Shown here piece after piece: positions 1-9,700 of a stretch of DNA of 64,000 nt (position 1 is its first letter; each line of letters opens with the position of its first letter). The stretch spans positions 744,001 to 808,000 of the forward strand of contig NZ_CP012881.1 of assembly GCF_002224265.1 (NCBI RefSeq). Direction: 5' to 3'. Under the pieces are notes generated by a model that saw nothing but the letters and a program-made list of their open reading frames with translations, was not told the origin of the DNA and made no database searches. Made by a program: the position numbers and the translations under genes. The stretch is from Vibrio vulnificus NBRC 15645 = ATCC 27562. Lineage in GTDB: Bacteria > Pseudomonadota > Gammaproteobacteria > Enterobacterales > Vibrionaceae.

Positions 1-2
1 GC

Positions 3-1382
3 GAAATTCTCACTCATGTGATTGGCTACGTATCACGCATCAACGACCGAGACATGCAACGGTTGAGTGATGAAGGCAAAGAAGCCAATTATCAAGCAAC
101 ACGTGATATCGGCAAGCTTGGCATTGAGAAATTTTACGAAGACATGCTACACGGAACGGCAGGCTACCAAGAAGTCGAGGTCAACAGCCGTGGTCGGGTC
201 ATCCGCACGCTCAAATTTGTTCCGCCAGTGCCTGGCAAAGACATTGTGTTGAACATTGATATCAAACTGCAAACCTATGTTCATCAGCTGCTCGACGGTA
301 GACGAGGCAGTGCGATCGTACTGGATCCAAAAGACAATGGCATTTTGGCCATGGTATCGAGCCCAAGCTACGACCCCAATGCGTTCGTCCACGGCATTTC
401 AGGCAAAGGTTACAGCGATCTTCTCAACGACAAAAACCGCCCGTTAGTGAACCGTTCGACGCTGGGGATTTACCCCCCCGCTTCGACCGTCAAACCCTTT
501 ATCGCCGTCTCTGCATTGCAAGAAGGTGTGGTAACACCAAACACGACCAGAAACGATCCAGGCTATTGGCGCATACCTAACTCCGATACACGCCCATTCC
601 GTGACTGGCTGCGTTGGGGTCATGGTCGAGTAAACTTGGTACAATCCATTGAAGAATCGGTCGATACCTTCTTCTATCAAATCGCTTACGACATGGGTAT
701 TGATCGTCTTTCTAATTGGATGAGCATGTTTGGTTTTGGCGATTACACGGGCATCGATATCTTTGAAGAAAGCAAAGCCAACATGCCAACTCGCGATTGG
801 AAAATGTCTCGTCATAAGACACCTTGGTACAAAGGTGACACCATTCCTGTTGGTATTGGCCAAGGCTACTGGACAGCAACACCAATGCAACTTGCTAAAG
901 CCACCTCCGTGCTCGTAAACGAAGGAAATGTCACCGCACCACACTTATTACGTGCGACGATTGAGAACGGTGAAGCGTTCGACAGTCGAGTGTTGTCGGA
1001 TTACGTCACTTATCCGCCGATTCAAAACGTACCAGATAGATATTGGAACTTAGCGAAAGAAGGCATGAGGCTGGTAAACCACGGTAAAAAAGGCACCGCG
1101 CGACGCTCATTCACCGGTATGTCTTACATGACCGCAGGTAAATCAGGTACAGCGCAGGTTTTTGGCTTGGCAGAAGACCAAGAATACAACGCCGATGAGC
1201 TGGCCGAGCACTTACGCGACCACGCTCTCTTTACTGGCTTTGCGCCATTTGACGATCCTAAAATCATCGTCACCATAGTGTTAGAAAACGCGGGCGGCGG
1301 CTCTTCCAATGGTGCCCCTGTCGCAAGACGTATTTTTGATAAAGTGTTACTCGATAAAGACAGTGACGAGGTCAAACACTGA
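3..1382 (+). CDS. mrdA: Penicillin-binding protein 2, C-terminal part (5' truncated by window edge)
   Basis: This is the transpeptidase part of PBP2, the enzyme that cross-links peptidoglycan during cell elongation together with the glycosyltransferase RodA. The reading frame is open from the first bases, so the N-terminus, membrane anchor and start codon lie outside the window. The class B PBP motifs appear in order: STVK (active-site SxxK) after PPA, an SVD triad in the EESVDTF stretch, and KSGT in [10 protein letters not shown]. Its TGA stop shares one base with the ATG of rodA, so the two are translationally coupled. The order mrdA-rodA-rlpA-dacA is the usual elongasome cluster. The identification is firm; only the start is missing. 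Confidence 0.97.
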   Translation, partial: EILTHVIGYVSRINDRDMQRLSDEGKEANYQATRDIGKLGIEKFYEDMLHGTAGYQEVEVNSRGRVIRTLKFVPPVPGKDIVLNIDIKLQTYVHQLLDGRRGSAIVLDPKDNGILAMVSSPSYDPNAFVHGISGKGYSDLLNDKNRPLVNRSTLGIYPPASTVKPFIAVSALQEGVVTPNTTRNDPGYWRIPNSDTRPFRDWLRWGHGRVNLVQSIEESVDTFFYQIAYDMGIDRLSNWMSMFGFGDYTGIDIFEESKANMPTRDWKMSRHKTPWYKGDTIPVGIGQGYWTATPMQLAKATSVLVNEGNVTAPHLLRATIENGEAFDSRVLSDYVTYPPIQNVPDRYWNLAKEGMRLVNHGKKGTARRSFTGMSYMTAGKSGTAQVFGLAEDQEYNADELAEHLRDHALFTGFAPFDDPKIIVTIVLENAGGGSSNGAPVARRIFDKVLLDKDSDEVKH

Positions 1383-2503
1383 TGAAACTCGATCCAGCAA
1401 CCGGAAAAAATCGTGCTCTGTTTGAGCGATTTCATATCGACCTACCACTTCTTTTGGGCATTTTGGTCCTGATGGGGTTTGGCTTAGTTGTGATGTACAG
1501 TGCCAGCGGTCAAAGTTTGGCGATGATGGATCGCCAAGCGATGCGCATGGCACTCTCTATCGTGGTGATGCTCGTGTTAGCGCAAATTTCACCACGCACC
1601 TACGAATCATTAGCCCCTTTAATGTTTGTTGGCGGCGTTGTCCTTCTTCTTGGCGTACTCTTTTTCGGTGAAGCGTCAAAAGGGGCACAACGCTGGTTGA
1701 ATCTTGGCTTCGTCCGCTTTCAGCCCTCAGAACTGCTTAAACTAGCGGTACCATTAATGGTGGCGCGCTTCATTGGTAAACGACCACTGCCCCCTACCTT
1801 CCAAACCTTGTGTATCGCATTGGTGATGGTGTTCATTCCAACCATTTTGATCGCCAAACAACCCGACCTCGGCACATCTATTCTGATTGCTGCCTCGGGT
1901 ATTTTCGTTATCTTCTTAGCGGGGATCAGCTGGCGCATCATTGGTGCGGCAGCGTTGGCGTTAGCCGCATTTGTCCCAATTTTGTGGTTCTTCTTGATGC
2001 GCGAATATCAGAAAGTGCGTGTAAGAACCCTTTTTAATCCTGAGTCAGATCCTCTTGGTGCGGGCTATCATATTATTCAGAGTAAAATCGCCATCGGTTC
2101 TGGTGGCATATCTGGTAAGGGCTGGCTGCAAGGGACACAGTCTCAACTCGAGTTTCTTCCTGAGCGCCATACCGACTTCATTTTTGCGGTGATTGCCGAA
2201 GAATGGGGCATGATTGGCTTCTTACTGCTGCTGTCGCTGTACCTATTCATCATCGGTCGTGGGCTTTACTTGGCGTCTCAAGCACAAACCGCGTTTGGTC
2301 GTATGATGGCAGGCAGTATTGTATTGAGCTTTTTCGTTTACATCTTTGTTAACATCGGCATGGTCAGCGGTATCTTGCCCGTTGTGGGTGTACCACTGCC
2401 ACTCATCAGTTATGGCGGCACTTCCATGGTTACCTTGATGGCGGGCTTCGGTATTCTGATGTCTATCCATACTCACCGTAAAGCATTCTCAAAGGCCAAT
2501 TAA
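1382..2503 (+). CDS. rodA: Rod-shape SEDS glycosyltransferase RodA
   Basis: RodA is the SEDS-family peptidoglycan polymerase of the elongation complex in the inner membrane, working with PBP2. The 373-residue product has a short polar N-terminus followed by about ten hydrophobic segments. It carries the family signatures FQPSELLKL near residue 115 and [10 protein letters not shown] near the C-terminus. Its length is normal for the family. The start ATG overlaps the mrdA stop by one base, and its TAA stop overlaps the rlpA ATG by one base, so mrdA, rodA and rlpA form a tightly coupled operon. No anomaly is visible. Confidence 0.97.
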   Translation: MKLDPATGKNRALFERFHIDLPLLLGILVLMGFGLVVMYSASGQSLAMMDRQAMRMALSIVVMLVLAQISPRTYESLAPLMFVGGVVLLLGVLFFGEASKGAQRWLNLGFVRFQPSELLKLAVPLMVARFIGKRPLPPTFQTLCIALVMVFIPTILIAKQPDLGTSILIAASGIFVIFLAGISWRIIGAAALALAAFVPILWFFLMREYQKVRVRTLFNPESDPLGAGYHIIQSKIAIGSGGISGKGWLQGTQSQLEFLPERHTDFIFAVIAEEWGMIGFLLLLSLYLFIIGRGLYLASQAQTAFGRMMAGSIVLSFFVYIFVNIGMVSGILPVVGVPLPLISYGGTSMVTLMAGFGILMSIHTHRKAFSKAN

Positions 2504-3297
2504 TGAATAAATCCATTGTTATCTTCAGTTTACTTTGCGGCGCATCGCTTTTAGCGGGCTGTAGCTCTAAACCTGAGGGGCGCTATAGCCTAGAATCAGA
2601 TGTTGCTCCCGACCAACCGATTTCCGTCGAGCATATCGAAGATGCCCACCCGCGTTATGAGCCATACAGCTTAGGTGGAAACAAAGATTACACTTTGCGC
2701 GGTCAAGACTACAAAATTGTGCGCGATGTAAAAGGGTTTAAAGAGTCTGGTATTGCCTCTTGGTACGGTAAAAAATTCCAAGGCCATCTCACCTCGAATG
2801 GTGAAATCTACGATATGTACTCGATGACAGCGGCGCATAAAACCCTGCCATTGCCCAGTTACGTGAAAGTGACCAATAAAGACAATGGCAAAAGCACCAT
2901 TGTGCGGGTGAACGATCGTGGTCCTTTCCACGAAGGACGTATTATTGACCTGAGCTACGCCGCCGCTTACAAACTGGATGTACTAAAAACGGGCACCGCC
3001 AATGTGGAAATTGAAGTGTTGAACTTTGAACCACCAACCGATGCTAAAGCGCTGGAAAATCATCCCAAATATTTCATTCAAGTATTAAGTTCAAAATCTG
3101 CCGAACGAGCGAGAACTTTAGGACAAGATCTTGGTCAAAGCCTGAATGCAGAGTCTTTCTTAGAAAGCACCGACGATACGCATCGTCTCATGTTGGGGCC
3201 ATTTACTGACTTTACGCTGACGCAACAGATCTTGGATCAGGTTAAGTTGGCGGGTCATGAAAGCGCCTTCATCAGAAAGCGAGCCATAACTCGTTGA
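2503..3297 (+). CDS. rlpA: Septal ring lytic transglycosylase / lipoprotein RlpA
   Basis: RlpA is an outer-membrane lipoprotein that, in Pseudomonas, cleaves denuded glycan strands at the division site. The 264-residue product starts with a lipoprotein signal peptide ending in the lipobox LAGC. A double-psi beta-barrel domain follows at about residues 75-165 (GIASWYG, then AAHKTLP and VNDRGPF holding the His and Asp expected for catalysis). A C-terminal SPOR domain (about 185-262, starting KYFIQV) should bind denuded septal peptidoglycan. It is coupled to rodA by a TAATG overlap. The activity in this species is inferred from the family. Confidence 0.95.
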   Translation: MNKSIVIFSLLCGASLLAGCSSKPEGRYSLESDVAPDQPISVEHIEDAHPRYEPYSLGGNKDYTLRGQDYKIVRDVKGFKESGIASWYGKKFQGHLTSNGEIYDMYSMTAAHKTLPLPSYVKVTNKDNGKSTIVRVNDRGPFHEGRIIDLSYAAAYKLDVLKTGTANVEIEVLNFEPPTDAKALENHPKYFIQVLSSKSAERARTLGQDLGQSLNAESFLESTDDTHRLMLGPFTDFTLTQQILDQVKLAGHESAFIRKRAITR

Positions 3298-3389
3298 CAA
3301 CTGACACGACACTTTCTAGTGTTAGACGCTCTGACTTACAGTGCGAATCTGTTAAGATATGGACAATTAACCAAAAAAATTGAATTACC

Positions 3390-4571
3390 ATGAACAAAAC
3401 AACAAAAATTGTGAAATCCACTCTCGTTTCTTCCCTTGCACTTTCTGCAACGCTGGCTTACTCAGTTTCTGCTGCTCCAGTTGTGGTGCCTGACGCGCCA
3501 CAAATCGCAGCGAAAGGTTTTGTTCTAATGGATTACCATTCAGGCAAAGTCCTGGCTGAAAAAGAGATGAATACGAAGCTCTCGCCTGCCAGCCTAACAA
3601 AAATGATGACCAGCTACGTGATTGGTCAAGAGCTAGAGCGCGGCAACATCAGCCCAGAAGATGACGTTGTTGTTAGCAAGAATGCATGGGCAAAGAACTT
3701 CCCAGACTCTTCAAAAATGTTTATCGAAGTGGGTACCACGGTAAAAGTAAAAGATCTTAACCGAGGGATTATCGTTCAGTCTGGTAACGATGCCTGTGTC
3801 GCGATGGCCGAACACATTGCAGGGTCCGAAGATGCGTTTGTTGATCTGATGAACGCTTGGGCAAGTTCTATTGGCATGACCAACACTCATTTTGCCAACG
3901 TACATGGTTTGGATAACGCTAACCTATACTCAACGCCGTACGACATGGCACTCCTTGGCCAAGCGTTGATCCGTGATGTGCCGGATGAGTACCGTATCTA
4001 CTCAGAGCAAAAATTCACCTATAACGGCATTACCCAGTACAACCGTAACGGTCTGTTGTGGGATAAAAGCATGAATGTGGATGGCATCAAAACGGGCCAC
4101 ACCAGTAATGCAGGTTACAGCCTAGTGAGCTCTGCTACTGAAGGTAAGATGCGTCTTATCGCTGTCGTTATGGGCACCAAAGACATGAACGCACGTAAGT
4201 CAGAAAGTAAGAAACTTCTGAGTTACGGCTTCCGTTTCTTCGAAACTGTTGCGCCGCACAAAGCTGGTGAAACTTTCGTCGAAGAGAAAATCTGGATGGG
4301 TAACAAAGACACCCTAGCATTGGGTGTAAACGAAGACACTTACGTCACGCTACCTCGTGGTCAAGCGAAAAACCTCACCGCCAGTTTTGTACTTGAAAAA
4401 GAACTTCAAGCTCCGATTAAGAAAGGCGATGTGGTGGGTAAGCTTTACTACCAAGTCGATGGTGAAGATGTGGCTCAGTACCCACTACTGGCTCTTGAGT
4501 CTGTAGATGAAGGCAGCCTATTCAGCCGTCTTTGGGATTATCTAGTACTGCTATTTAAGAGCCTGTTCTAA
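3390..4571 (+). CDS. dacA: D-alanyl-D-alanine carboxypeptidase (PBP5-type)
   Basis: This periplasmic enzyme removes the terminal D-Ala from peptidoglycan pentapeptides and helps keep cell shape. It has a signal peptide (about residues 1-28, ending VSAAP) and the three class C PBP motifs: S68-L-T-K71, S131-G-N133 and K234-T-G236. The C-terminal PBP5 beta domain is followed by an amphipathic helix rich in Phe, Leu and Trp that anchors it to the outer face of the inner membrane. The 393-residue length is normal. It lies 92 bp after rlpA, enough for its own promoter, and is followed by a strong hairpin terminator. Confidence 0.97.
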   Translation: MNKTTKIVKSTLVSSLALSATLAYSVSAAPVVVPDAPQIAAKGFVLMDYHSGKVLAEKEMNTKLSPASLTKMMTSYVIGQELERGNISPEDDVVVSKNAWAKNFPDSSKMFIEVGTTVKVKDLNRGIIVQSGNDACVAMAEHIAGSEDAFVDLMNAWASSIGMTNTHFANVHGLDNANLYSTPYDMALLGQALIRDVPDEYRIYSEQKFTYNGITQYNRNGLLWDKSMNVDGIKTGHTSNAGYSLVSSATEGKMRLIAVVMGTKDMNARKSESKKLLSYGFRFFETVAPHKAGETFVEEKIWMGNKDTLALGVNEDTYVTLPRGQAKNLTASFVLEKELQAPIKKGDVVGKLYYQVDGEDVAQYPLLALESVDEGSLFSRLWDYLVLLFKSLF

Positions 4572-4593
4572 TTTCAAAACAGACTGTTAGCCT

Positions 4594-4620
4594 AAAGCCG
4601 CCAATTTGGCGGCTTTGTTG
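4594..4620 (+). terminator. Rho-independent terminator after dacA
   Basis: A perfect 11-bp stem, AAAGCCGCCAA with TTGGCGGCTTT, has a one-base centre and a T-rich tail. It lies 22 bases after the dacA stop codon. Confidence 0.88.
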
Positions 4621-4693
4621 TACTTGAGTTCACATAAAACAGACGTTACTATTGCGCCCCGCATAACCGAATATCTAACTGGAGTTATCCTCA

Positions 4694-4972
4694 ATGCTCA
4701 CCATCAACTCTGATGCCAAACTGAAAGATCTTCTTGAGTTCCCTTGTTCATTTACATACAAGGTAATGGGTTACGCAAAACCTGAACTGCCAGAGAAAGT
4801 GTTGGAAGTGATTCAGCGCCATGCTCCTGGAGATTACAGCCCTGCAGTAAAACCTAGTGCAAAAGGTAACTATCACTCGGTTTCTATCAACATCACTGCC
4901 ACCTCTATCGAGCAGGTTGAAACGCTGTACAAAGAGCTCGGCGAAATCGACATTGTACGCATGGTTCTGTAA
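4694..4972 (+). CDS. ybeD: YbeD family protein (DUF493)
   Basis: This 92-residue protein matches the DUF493/YbeD family, small ACT-like-fold proteins found between dacA and lipB in many gammaproteobacteria. The family hallmark [11 protein letters not shown] is at residues 14-24, and the C-terminus ends in the usual VRMVL. A ribosome binding site (GGAG, 8 bases upstream) supports the ATG at 4694. It is flanked by terminators on both sides, so it looks monocistronic here. Its biochemical role is unknown; conserved position near lipB has suggested regulation of lipoate synthesis, but nothing in the sequence proves that. Confidence 0.93.
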   Translation: MLTINSDAKLKDLLEFPCSFTYKVMGYAKPELPEKVLEVIQRHAPGDYSPAVKPSAKGNYHSVSINITATSIEQVETLYKELGEIDIVRMVL

Positions 4973-4997
4973 TTTTTTGATAAATTAAATTTTTTTT

Positions 4998-5024
4998 GAA
5001 AGCAGCTTATGGCTGCTTTCTTTA
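4998..5024 (+). terminator. Rho-independent terminator after ybeD
   Basis: A 9-bp perfect stem (GAAAGCAGC / GCTGCTTTC) with a 5-base loop is followed by a T-rich tract, 25 bases after the ybeD stop. Confidence 0.85.
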
Positions 5025-5110
5025 TATTTATCAGACAGATAAAAACCTAAGCACGGCCAAATGCGTTAAATAGTTGTGAAACAAATATAGTTCCCAACCG
5101 TGAACAGGTT

Positions 5111-5116
5111 TATAAT
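5111..5116 (+). promoter_or_regulatory. Candidate -10 box for lipB-lipA
   Basis: A perfect TATAAT lies 34 bases upstream of the lipB ATG and after the ybeD terminator, so lipBA probably starts here. No convincing -35 hexamer is seen at 16-18 bp. A small dyad, AACC(7)GGTT, lies just upstream at 5096-5110. Confidence 0.4.
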
Positions 5117-5150
5117 GCAAAAACTTTACTAAGCGATAACAGGAAATATC

Positions 5151-5807
5151 ATGCAAAACCAATTAGTTGTAAAACGACTTGGCCGTCGAGATTACCTGCC
5201 AGTATGGCAAGCAATGCATGAATTTACTGATACACGCAACGAGGAAACACCGGACGAAGTGTGGTTAGTTGAACACAACCCCGTTTTTACCCAAGGCCAA
5301 GCGGGTAAAGCAGAGCACCTTCTCAATACCGGGGATATTCCTGTTGTGCAAAGCGATCGTGGCGGGCAAGTGACTTATCATGGACCAGGTCAACTGGTGG
5401 CCTATTTCCTCATCAACCTACGTCGCAAAAAATTGGGTGTGCGAGATCTCGTCACGACTATCGAGAACCTCGTAATCAATACGCTTAAAGCATACAATAT
5501 CGACTCCGCAGCCAGACCGGATGCACCCGGCGTTTACGTCGACGGTAGAAAGATATGTTCGTTAGGTCTGCGCATCCGTAAAGGATGCTCTTTCCACGGG
5601 CTCGCACTCAACGTAAATATGGACCTTTCCCCTTTCTTGAGAATTAACCCATGTGGTTATCAAGGCATGGAGATGGTTCAGGTGAGTGAGCTGGGAGGCC
5701 CCACGGACATCGCTCTCGTTGAGCAACAATTAGTCAAAGAACTGGTAAATTTGCTTGGTTATGAGCAAGTTGAATTCAGCACAGAAGCAGAAGTAAGAGA
5801 AGCATGA
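5151..5807 (+). CDS. lipB: Octanoyltransferase LipB
   Basis: LipB transfers octanoyl groups from octanoyl-ACP to lipoyl domains of 2-oxoacid dehydrogenases and GcvH in the cytoplasm. The 218-residue product has the expected substrate-binding motif [15 protein letters not shown] (about 71-85), the catalytic Lys134 in GRKICSLG, and the acyl-accepting Cys168 in [10 protein letters not shown]. The start is supported by AGGA 8 bases upstream. Its last four bases (ATGA) overlap the start of lipA, so the two are coupled, consistent with consecutive steps in one pathway. Confidence 0.97.
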   Translation: MQNQLVVKRLGRRDYLPVWQAMHEFTDTRNEETPDEVWLVEHNPVFTQGQAGKAEHLLNTGDIPVVQSDRGGQVTYHGPGQLVAYFLINLRRKKLGVRDLVTTIENLVINTLKAYNIDSAARPDAPGVYVDGRKICSLGLRIRKGCSFHGLALNVNMDLSPFLRINPCGYQGMEMVQVSELGGPTDIALVEQQLVKELVNLLGYEQVEFSTEAEVREA

Positions 5808-6769
5808 GTAAACCAATCCAGATGGAAAAAGGCGTTAAATATCGTGACGCCGACAAAATGGCTCTGATTCCCGTCAAGAACATGCCGACAGAGCAAAAAG
5901 AGGTCCTACGCAAGCCTGATTGGATGAAGATCAAGTTGCCTGCAGATAGCCAACGCATTCAAGATATTAAATCCGCTATGCGTAAAAATAATCTGCACTC
6001 GGTTTGCGAAGAGGCTTCTTGTCCAAACTTGGCGGAGTGCTTTAACCACGGTACGGCAACCTTTATGATTCTAGGTGCCATTTGTACTCGCCGTTGCCCA
6101 TTCTGTGATGTTGCCCATGGCCGACCTCTTCCACCGGAAGCAGAAGAACCCACGAAGCTGGCAAAAACCATTGCCGACATGAAACTCAAATACGTGGTGA
6201 TTACGTCCGTTGACCGCGACGATCTGCGTGACGGTGGAGCAAAACATTTTGCCGATTGTAACCGTGAAATTCGCGCTCAAAGCCCGCATATTCGTATCGA
6301 AACATTGGTTCCTGACTTCCGTGGTCGTATGGACGTGGCGCTAGATGCGCTAAAAGATAATCCGCCAGACGTGTTCAACCACAACTTGGAAACGGCACCA
6401 CGCCTGTACCGTAAGGTACGCCCAGGGGCAAACTACCAATGGTCATTGGATCTTCTGAAGAAATTCAAAGAGCAACATCCTGATGTCCCAACCAAATCGG
6501 GACTCATGATGGGTTTAGGTGAAACCAAAGAAGAGATCGTTGAAGTGCTCAAAGATCTTCGTGCTCATGGTGTGACCATGCTGACACTCGGCCAATACCT
6601 TGCTCCAAGTCGCCACCATCTCCCGGTAGAGCGTTACGTTCCACCAGCAGAATTTGATGAACTTAAAGAGATTGCTCTGGAACTTGGTTTTACTCATGCC
6701 GCTTGTGGTCCATTTGTACGTTCGTCTTATCATGCCGATATGCAGGCGCAAGGCTTAGAAGTTAAATAA
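5804..6769 (+). CDS. lipA: Lipoyl synthase LipA
   Basis: LipA is a radical-SAM enzyme that inserts two sulfur atoms into protein-bound octanoyl groups to make lipoate. The 321-residue product has the auxiliary-cluster cysteines C68, C73 and C79 ([12 protein letters not shown]), the radical-SAM cluster cysteines C94, C98 and C101 (CTRRCPFC), and the C-terminal RSSY motif that ligates the auxiliary cluster. It overlaps lipB by 4 bp. Length and motifs are all standard. A terminator follows at 6797. Confidence 0.98.
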   Translation: MSKPIQMEKGVKYRDADKMALIPVKNMPTEQKEVLRKPDWMKIKLPADSQRIQDIKSAMRKNNLHSVCEEASCPNLAECFNHGTATFMILGAICTRRCPFCDVAHGRPLPPEAEEPTKLAKTIADMKLKYVVITSVDRDDLRDGGAKHFADCNREIRAQSPHIRIETLVPDFRGRMDVALDALKDNPPDVFNHNLETAPRLYRKVRPGANYQWSLDLLKKFKEQHPDVPTKSGLMMGLGETKEEIVEVLKDLRAHGVTMLTLGQYLAPSRHHLPVERYVPPAEFDELKEIALELGFTHAACGPFVRSSYHADMQAQGLEVK

Positions 6770-6796
6770 GCCAAAGCACTGATTGCCTCGAAAAAT

Positions 6797-6825
6797 AAAA
6801 AGCTGGTATTGATAACCAGCTTTTT
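6797..6825 (+). terminator. Rho-independent terminator after lipA
   Basis: An 11-bp perfect stem (AAAAAGCTGGT / ACCAGCTTTTT) with a 7-base loop ends in a T tract. It lies 27 bases after the lipA stop. Confidence 0.9.
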
Positions 6826-6968
6826 ATTTGTCTTAAATCTTTCTCTATCCAGCCTTCACGACATGAAATGCTTGTCATCTATTGGTCAATTCTATAGGCT
6901 TGATGCAAACGCATATCCATCGCATTGCGTATGGCATTCTAAATTTTCAAAAAAGTAGGATTGATTAG

Positions 6969-7304
6969 ATGAACAAATTAGGTTTTATCACCCTATTCGC
7001 CTCAGCTCTTTTGGCAGGTTGTGCCCAACAAAACACCGCACAAGATAACTACCGCGAAGCCTCCTTTGAGCTATGCAATACCGAAGTGAAACTTTACTCA
7101 GTCAGTAAAGACGGACGCGTCCGCATCGTATGCGCTGATGGTGCGAAGTTTGCGCTAAACAGTGAAGAGACACTGAATGTAATGCGTGATATCAATATCG
7201 ATTACTGTGATGGCGAAGGCTTAGGTAAGTTTAGCGAAACCAATAGCTACTACTCGTTCCAATGTAAGTCAGGTTCGCTATTAAGCATTTCTAAAGACAA
7301 GTAA
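6969..7304 (+). CDS. Small predicted lipoprotein, function unknown
   Basis: This 111-residue protein has a clear lipoprotein signal: a short positive N-terminus, a hydrophobic stretch, and the lipobox LAGC with Cys18 as the lipidated residue. The mature part has four further Cys (in FELCN, IVCAD, DYCDG and FQCKS), which could form two disulfides in the periplasm. No known domain was recognised. It stands alone between the lipA terminator and a bidirectional terminator shared with glyA. The codon use resembles its neighbours. The gene call is good, but no function can be assigned. Confidence 0.8.
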   Translation: MNKLGFITLFASALLAGCAQQNTAQDNYREASFELCNTEVKLYSVSKDGRVRIVCADGAKFALNSEETLNVMRDINIDYCDGEGLGKFSETNSYYSFQCKSGSLLSISKDK

Positions 7305-7387
7305 TGGCTGTCGCCACGCCAATGCTCTTGGTTGAATGGTGACTTTTCTTGTTCCTTTTACTGTTTTAACTAAGAAATGTACGAATG

Positions 7388-7415
7388 AAAAAGGCTTCCA
7401 TCCGGAAGCCTTTTT
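7388..7415. terminator. Bidirectional terminator between the small lipoprotein gene and glyA
   Basis: The stem GGCTTCC / GGAAGCC with loop ATCC is flanked by AAAAA and TTTTT. It can end transcripts from both converging genes: the + strand lipoprotein gene and the minus-strand glyA. Confidence 0.9.
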
Positions 7416-7436
7416 GATGTTCAAGTAGCCAAAATC

Positions 7437-8687
7437 TTATGCGTAAACAGGTAGACGCTTACAGATTTCTAGTACTTTCTGTTTCGTTGCTTCGATAACC
7501 GCTTCATTGCCGATGTTGTCTAGTACGTCACACATCCAGTTTGCTAGCTCTTTCGCGTCTTCTTCAGTGAAACCACGGCGAGTGATCGCTGGCGTACCAA
7601 CACGGATACCCGAAGTCACAAACGGACTACGAGGGTCGTTTGGTACTGAGTTCTTGTTTACCGTGATGTTTGCTGCGCCTAGTGCTGCGTCAGCATCTTT
7701 ACCTGTAATGTCTTTGTCGATGAGGTCAACAAGAAACAGGTGGTTTTCTGTACCATTAGATACGATTTTGTAACCACGCTCTTGGAACTGAGCCACCATC
7801 GCTTTTGCGTTTTTCACTACGCGCGCTTGGTAAGCTTTAAACTCAGGTTCCATCGCTTCTTTGAACGCTACTGCTTTACCCGCGATAACGTGCATTAGAG
7901 GACCGCCTTGACCGCCAGGGAAAACGGCCGAGTTCAGTTTCTTGTACATGTCTTCGCCAGCGTTAGACAGGATAAGACCACCACGTGGACCTGCTAGCGT
8001 TTTGTGCGTCGTTGTCGTTACTACGTGTGCGTGTGGCACAGGTGTTGGGTATTCACCTGCTGCGATAAGACCCGCAACGTGCGCCATATCGACGAATAGG
8101 TAAGCGTCAACTTTGTCTGCGATTTCACGCATGCGCTTCCAATCAACGATTTGAGAGTACGCTGAGAAACCACCGATGATCATCTTAGGTTTGTGCTCAA
8201 ACGCTAGCGCTTCCATTTCGTCGTAGTTAATTTGGCCAGCTTCATCGATACCGTAAGGGATGACGTTGTAGTGCTTACCAGAGAAGTTTACAGGAGAACC
8301 GTGAGTCAGGTGACCACCGTGCGCTAGGCTCATACCTAGAACTGTATCGCCTGGGTTAAGAAGTGCCATGTAAACCGCGCTGTTAGCTTGAGAGCCAGAG
8401 TGTGGCTGAACGTTCGCGTACTCACAACCAAACAGTTTGCATGCACGCTCAATCGCTAGAGACTCAGCTTTGTCCACGTACTCGCAACCACCGTAGTAGC
8501 GCTTGCCTGGGTAGCCTTCAGCGTACTTATTGGTTAGCTGAGAGCCTTGAGCTTCCATTACACGTGGACTTGTGTAGTTTTCTGAAGCGATCAGCTCGAT
8601 GTGTTCTTCCTGGCGAAGAGTTTCTTCCTGGATAGCTGCGAATAGCTCCGCATCGTAATCAGCGATATTCATATCACGCTTAAGCAT
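7437..8687 (-). CDS. glyA: Serine hydroxymethyltransferase
   Basis: GlyA interconverts serine and glycine with tetrahydrofolate and is the main source of one-carbon units for purines and methionine. The frame stays open to 8750, but the true start is the ATG at 8687 ([12 protein letters not shown]). It gives the usual 416-residue length and has AGGAG placed 5-9 bases upstream. The PLP lysine lies in the [13 protein letters not shown] motif, and the family motifs HGGHLTHG and VDMAHVAG are present. A PurR-like operator lies about 60 bases upstream. It is monocistronic, with a bidirectional terminator at its 3' end. Confidence 0.98.
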   Translation of the reverse strand: MLKRDMNIADYDAELFAAIQEETLRQEEHIELIASENYTSPRVMEAQGSQLTNKYAEGYPGKRYYGGCEYVDKAESLAIERACKLFGCEYANVQPHSGSQANSAVYMALLNPGDTVLGMSLAHGGHLTHGSPVNFSGKHYNVIPYGIDEAGQINYDEMEALAFEHKPKMIIGGFSAYSQIVDWKRMREIADKVDAYLFVDMAHVAGLIAAGEYPTPVPHAHVVTTTTHKTLAGPRGGLILSNAGEDMYKKLNSAVFPGGQGGPLMHVIAGKAVAFKEAMEPEFKAYQARVVKNAKAMVAQFQERGYKIVSNGTENHLFLVDLIDKDITGKDADAALGAANITVNKNSVPNDPRSPFVTSGIRVGTPAITRRGFTEEDAKELANWMCDVLDNIGNEAVIEATKQKVLEICKRLPVYA

Positions 8688-8744
8688 CTGTATCTCCTGA
8701 CTCAGATTTGACTGAAAGTTGCAAAAAAACTGGTTAATGACCCA

Positions 8745-8760
8745 ACGCAAACGTTTTCGT
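8745..8760 (-). promoter_or_regulatory. PurR operator upstream of glyA
   Basis: The 16-mer ACGCAAACGTTTTCGT differs at one position from the PurR consensus ACGCAAACGTTTGCGT. It lies 58-73 bases upstream of the glyA start codon. In E. coli glyA is a known PurR target, so purine repression of glyA is likely conserved here. Confidence 0.8.
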
Positions 8761-9032
8761 CACCGTAATGGCGCGCATTCTACATAATTTGATCCAGGTC
8801 ATAAAGAGAAAATTCATTTTTCTCTATGCAGTTTCTTCATGATGACATGTGAAAGATTTCATCTTGGCTTTGTCCTTAAGCGAAAATGCAATCTAAAGTG
8901 TCAATTTTGCGTTTCACACCCTGTAAAACAACAATTACATAGGTTTACCCTAATTTTAGCCCGCTAGCTACCAAAAAGATCAGCTTTTTACTACTATGCA
9001 CGCCCTCAATCGCAAATGAAATTTAACCACTG

Positions 9033-9632
9033 ATGGAAAAACACTCACGTAGAGAAGACTGGATCGCCATATTAACCGGCACCTTTCTCGTCGCCCAAGG
9101 CGTCTTTTTTCTGCAATCAGCCAATCTACTGACAGGCGGGACAACTGGGCTTGCTCTGTTAGTCACTCAGTTTACTCCATTCACTTTTGGAATGTTGTAT
9201 TTTTTGGCGAACTGCCCTTTCTATTTATTGGCTTGGAAACGCTATGGGCGTCGCTTTGCTTTTAATAGTGCCATTTCTGGTGGTTTAGTCTCAATTTTTG
9301 CCGATAACCTATATTTAGTAATCTCTGTTGAGCATATCAATGAAGTTTACTGCGCGATTGCGGGTGGGCTGTTAATGGGCCTAGGAATGCTTATCTTATT
9401 TCGTCATCGCTCCAGTTTGGGGGGCTTTAACGTGCTTTGCCTCTACATCCAAGATAAATTTGGTGTTTCAGTGGGGAAATCGCAGATGGCAATTGATGCA
9501 ACCATCCTATTTGCTTCCTTTTTCTTTGTCAGCCCGACCACGATCGCACTGTCGATTCTCGGCGCTTTTGCGTTGAATTTAGTACTCGCGATGAATCATA
9601 AGCCGCATCGATACAAAATCCATTACACCTAA
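9033..9632 (+). CDS. YitT family membrane protein
   Basis: This 199-residue protein has a charged N-terminus (MEKHSRREDW) and then about five hydrophobic segments with the pattern of the YitT/DUF161 integral membrane family, including the glycine- and threonine-rich stretch LTGGTTGLALLV near residue 35 and GGFNVLCLYIQDKFG near residue 131. It lacks the C-terminal cytoplasmic DUF2179 domain seen in longer YitT proteins. The molecular function of the family is not established. It lies 68 bp before a ToxR-like regulator on the same strand, but a -10-like sequence between them suggests separate transcription. Confidence 0.85.
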   Translation: MEKHSRREDWIAILTGTFLVAQGVFFLQSANLLTGGTTGLALLVTQFTPFTFGMLYFLANCPFYLLAWKRYGRRFAFNSAISGGLVSIFADNLYLVISVEHINEVYCAIAGGLLMGLGMLILFRHRSSLGGFNVLCLYIQDKFGVSVGKSQMAIDATILFASFFFVSPTTIALSILGAFALNLVLAMNHKPHRYKIHYT

Positions 9633-9700
9633 CAATGCGCACACTTCGTTTAGGAAAAATGTTATATAATACAGGCAAATATTAACAATACTCTTCCTAC

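Noticed and set aside
444..944. 166-codon minus-strand ORF within mrdA
   Set aside because: Antisense shadow of the PBP2 frame; no start signal and biased composition.
8688..9032. Glycine riboswitch upstream of glyA
   Set aside because: Only about 60 bases separate the PurR box from the start codon, and no tandem glycine-aptamer core was seen.
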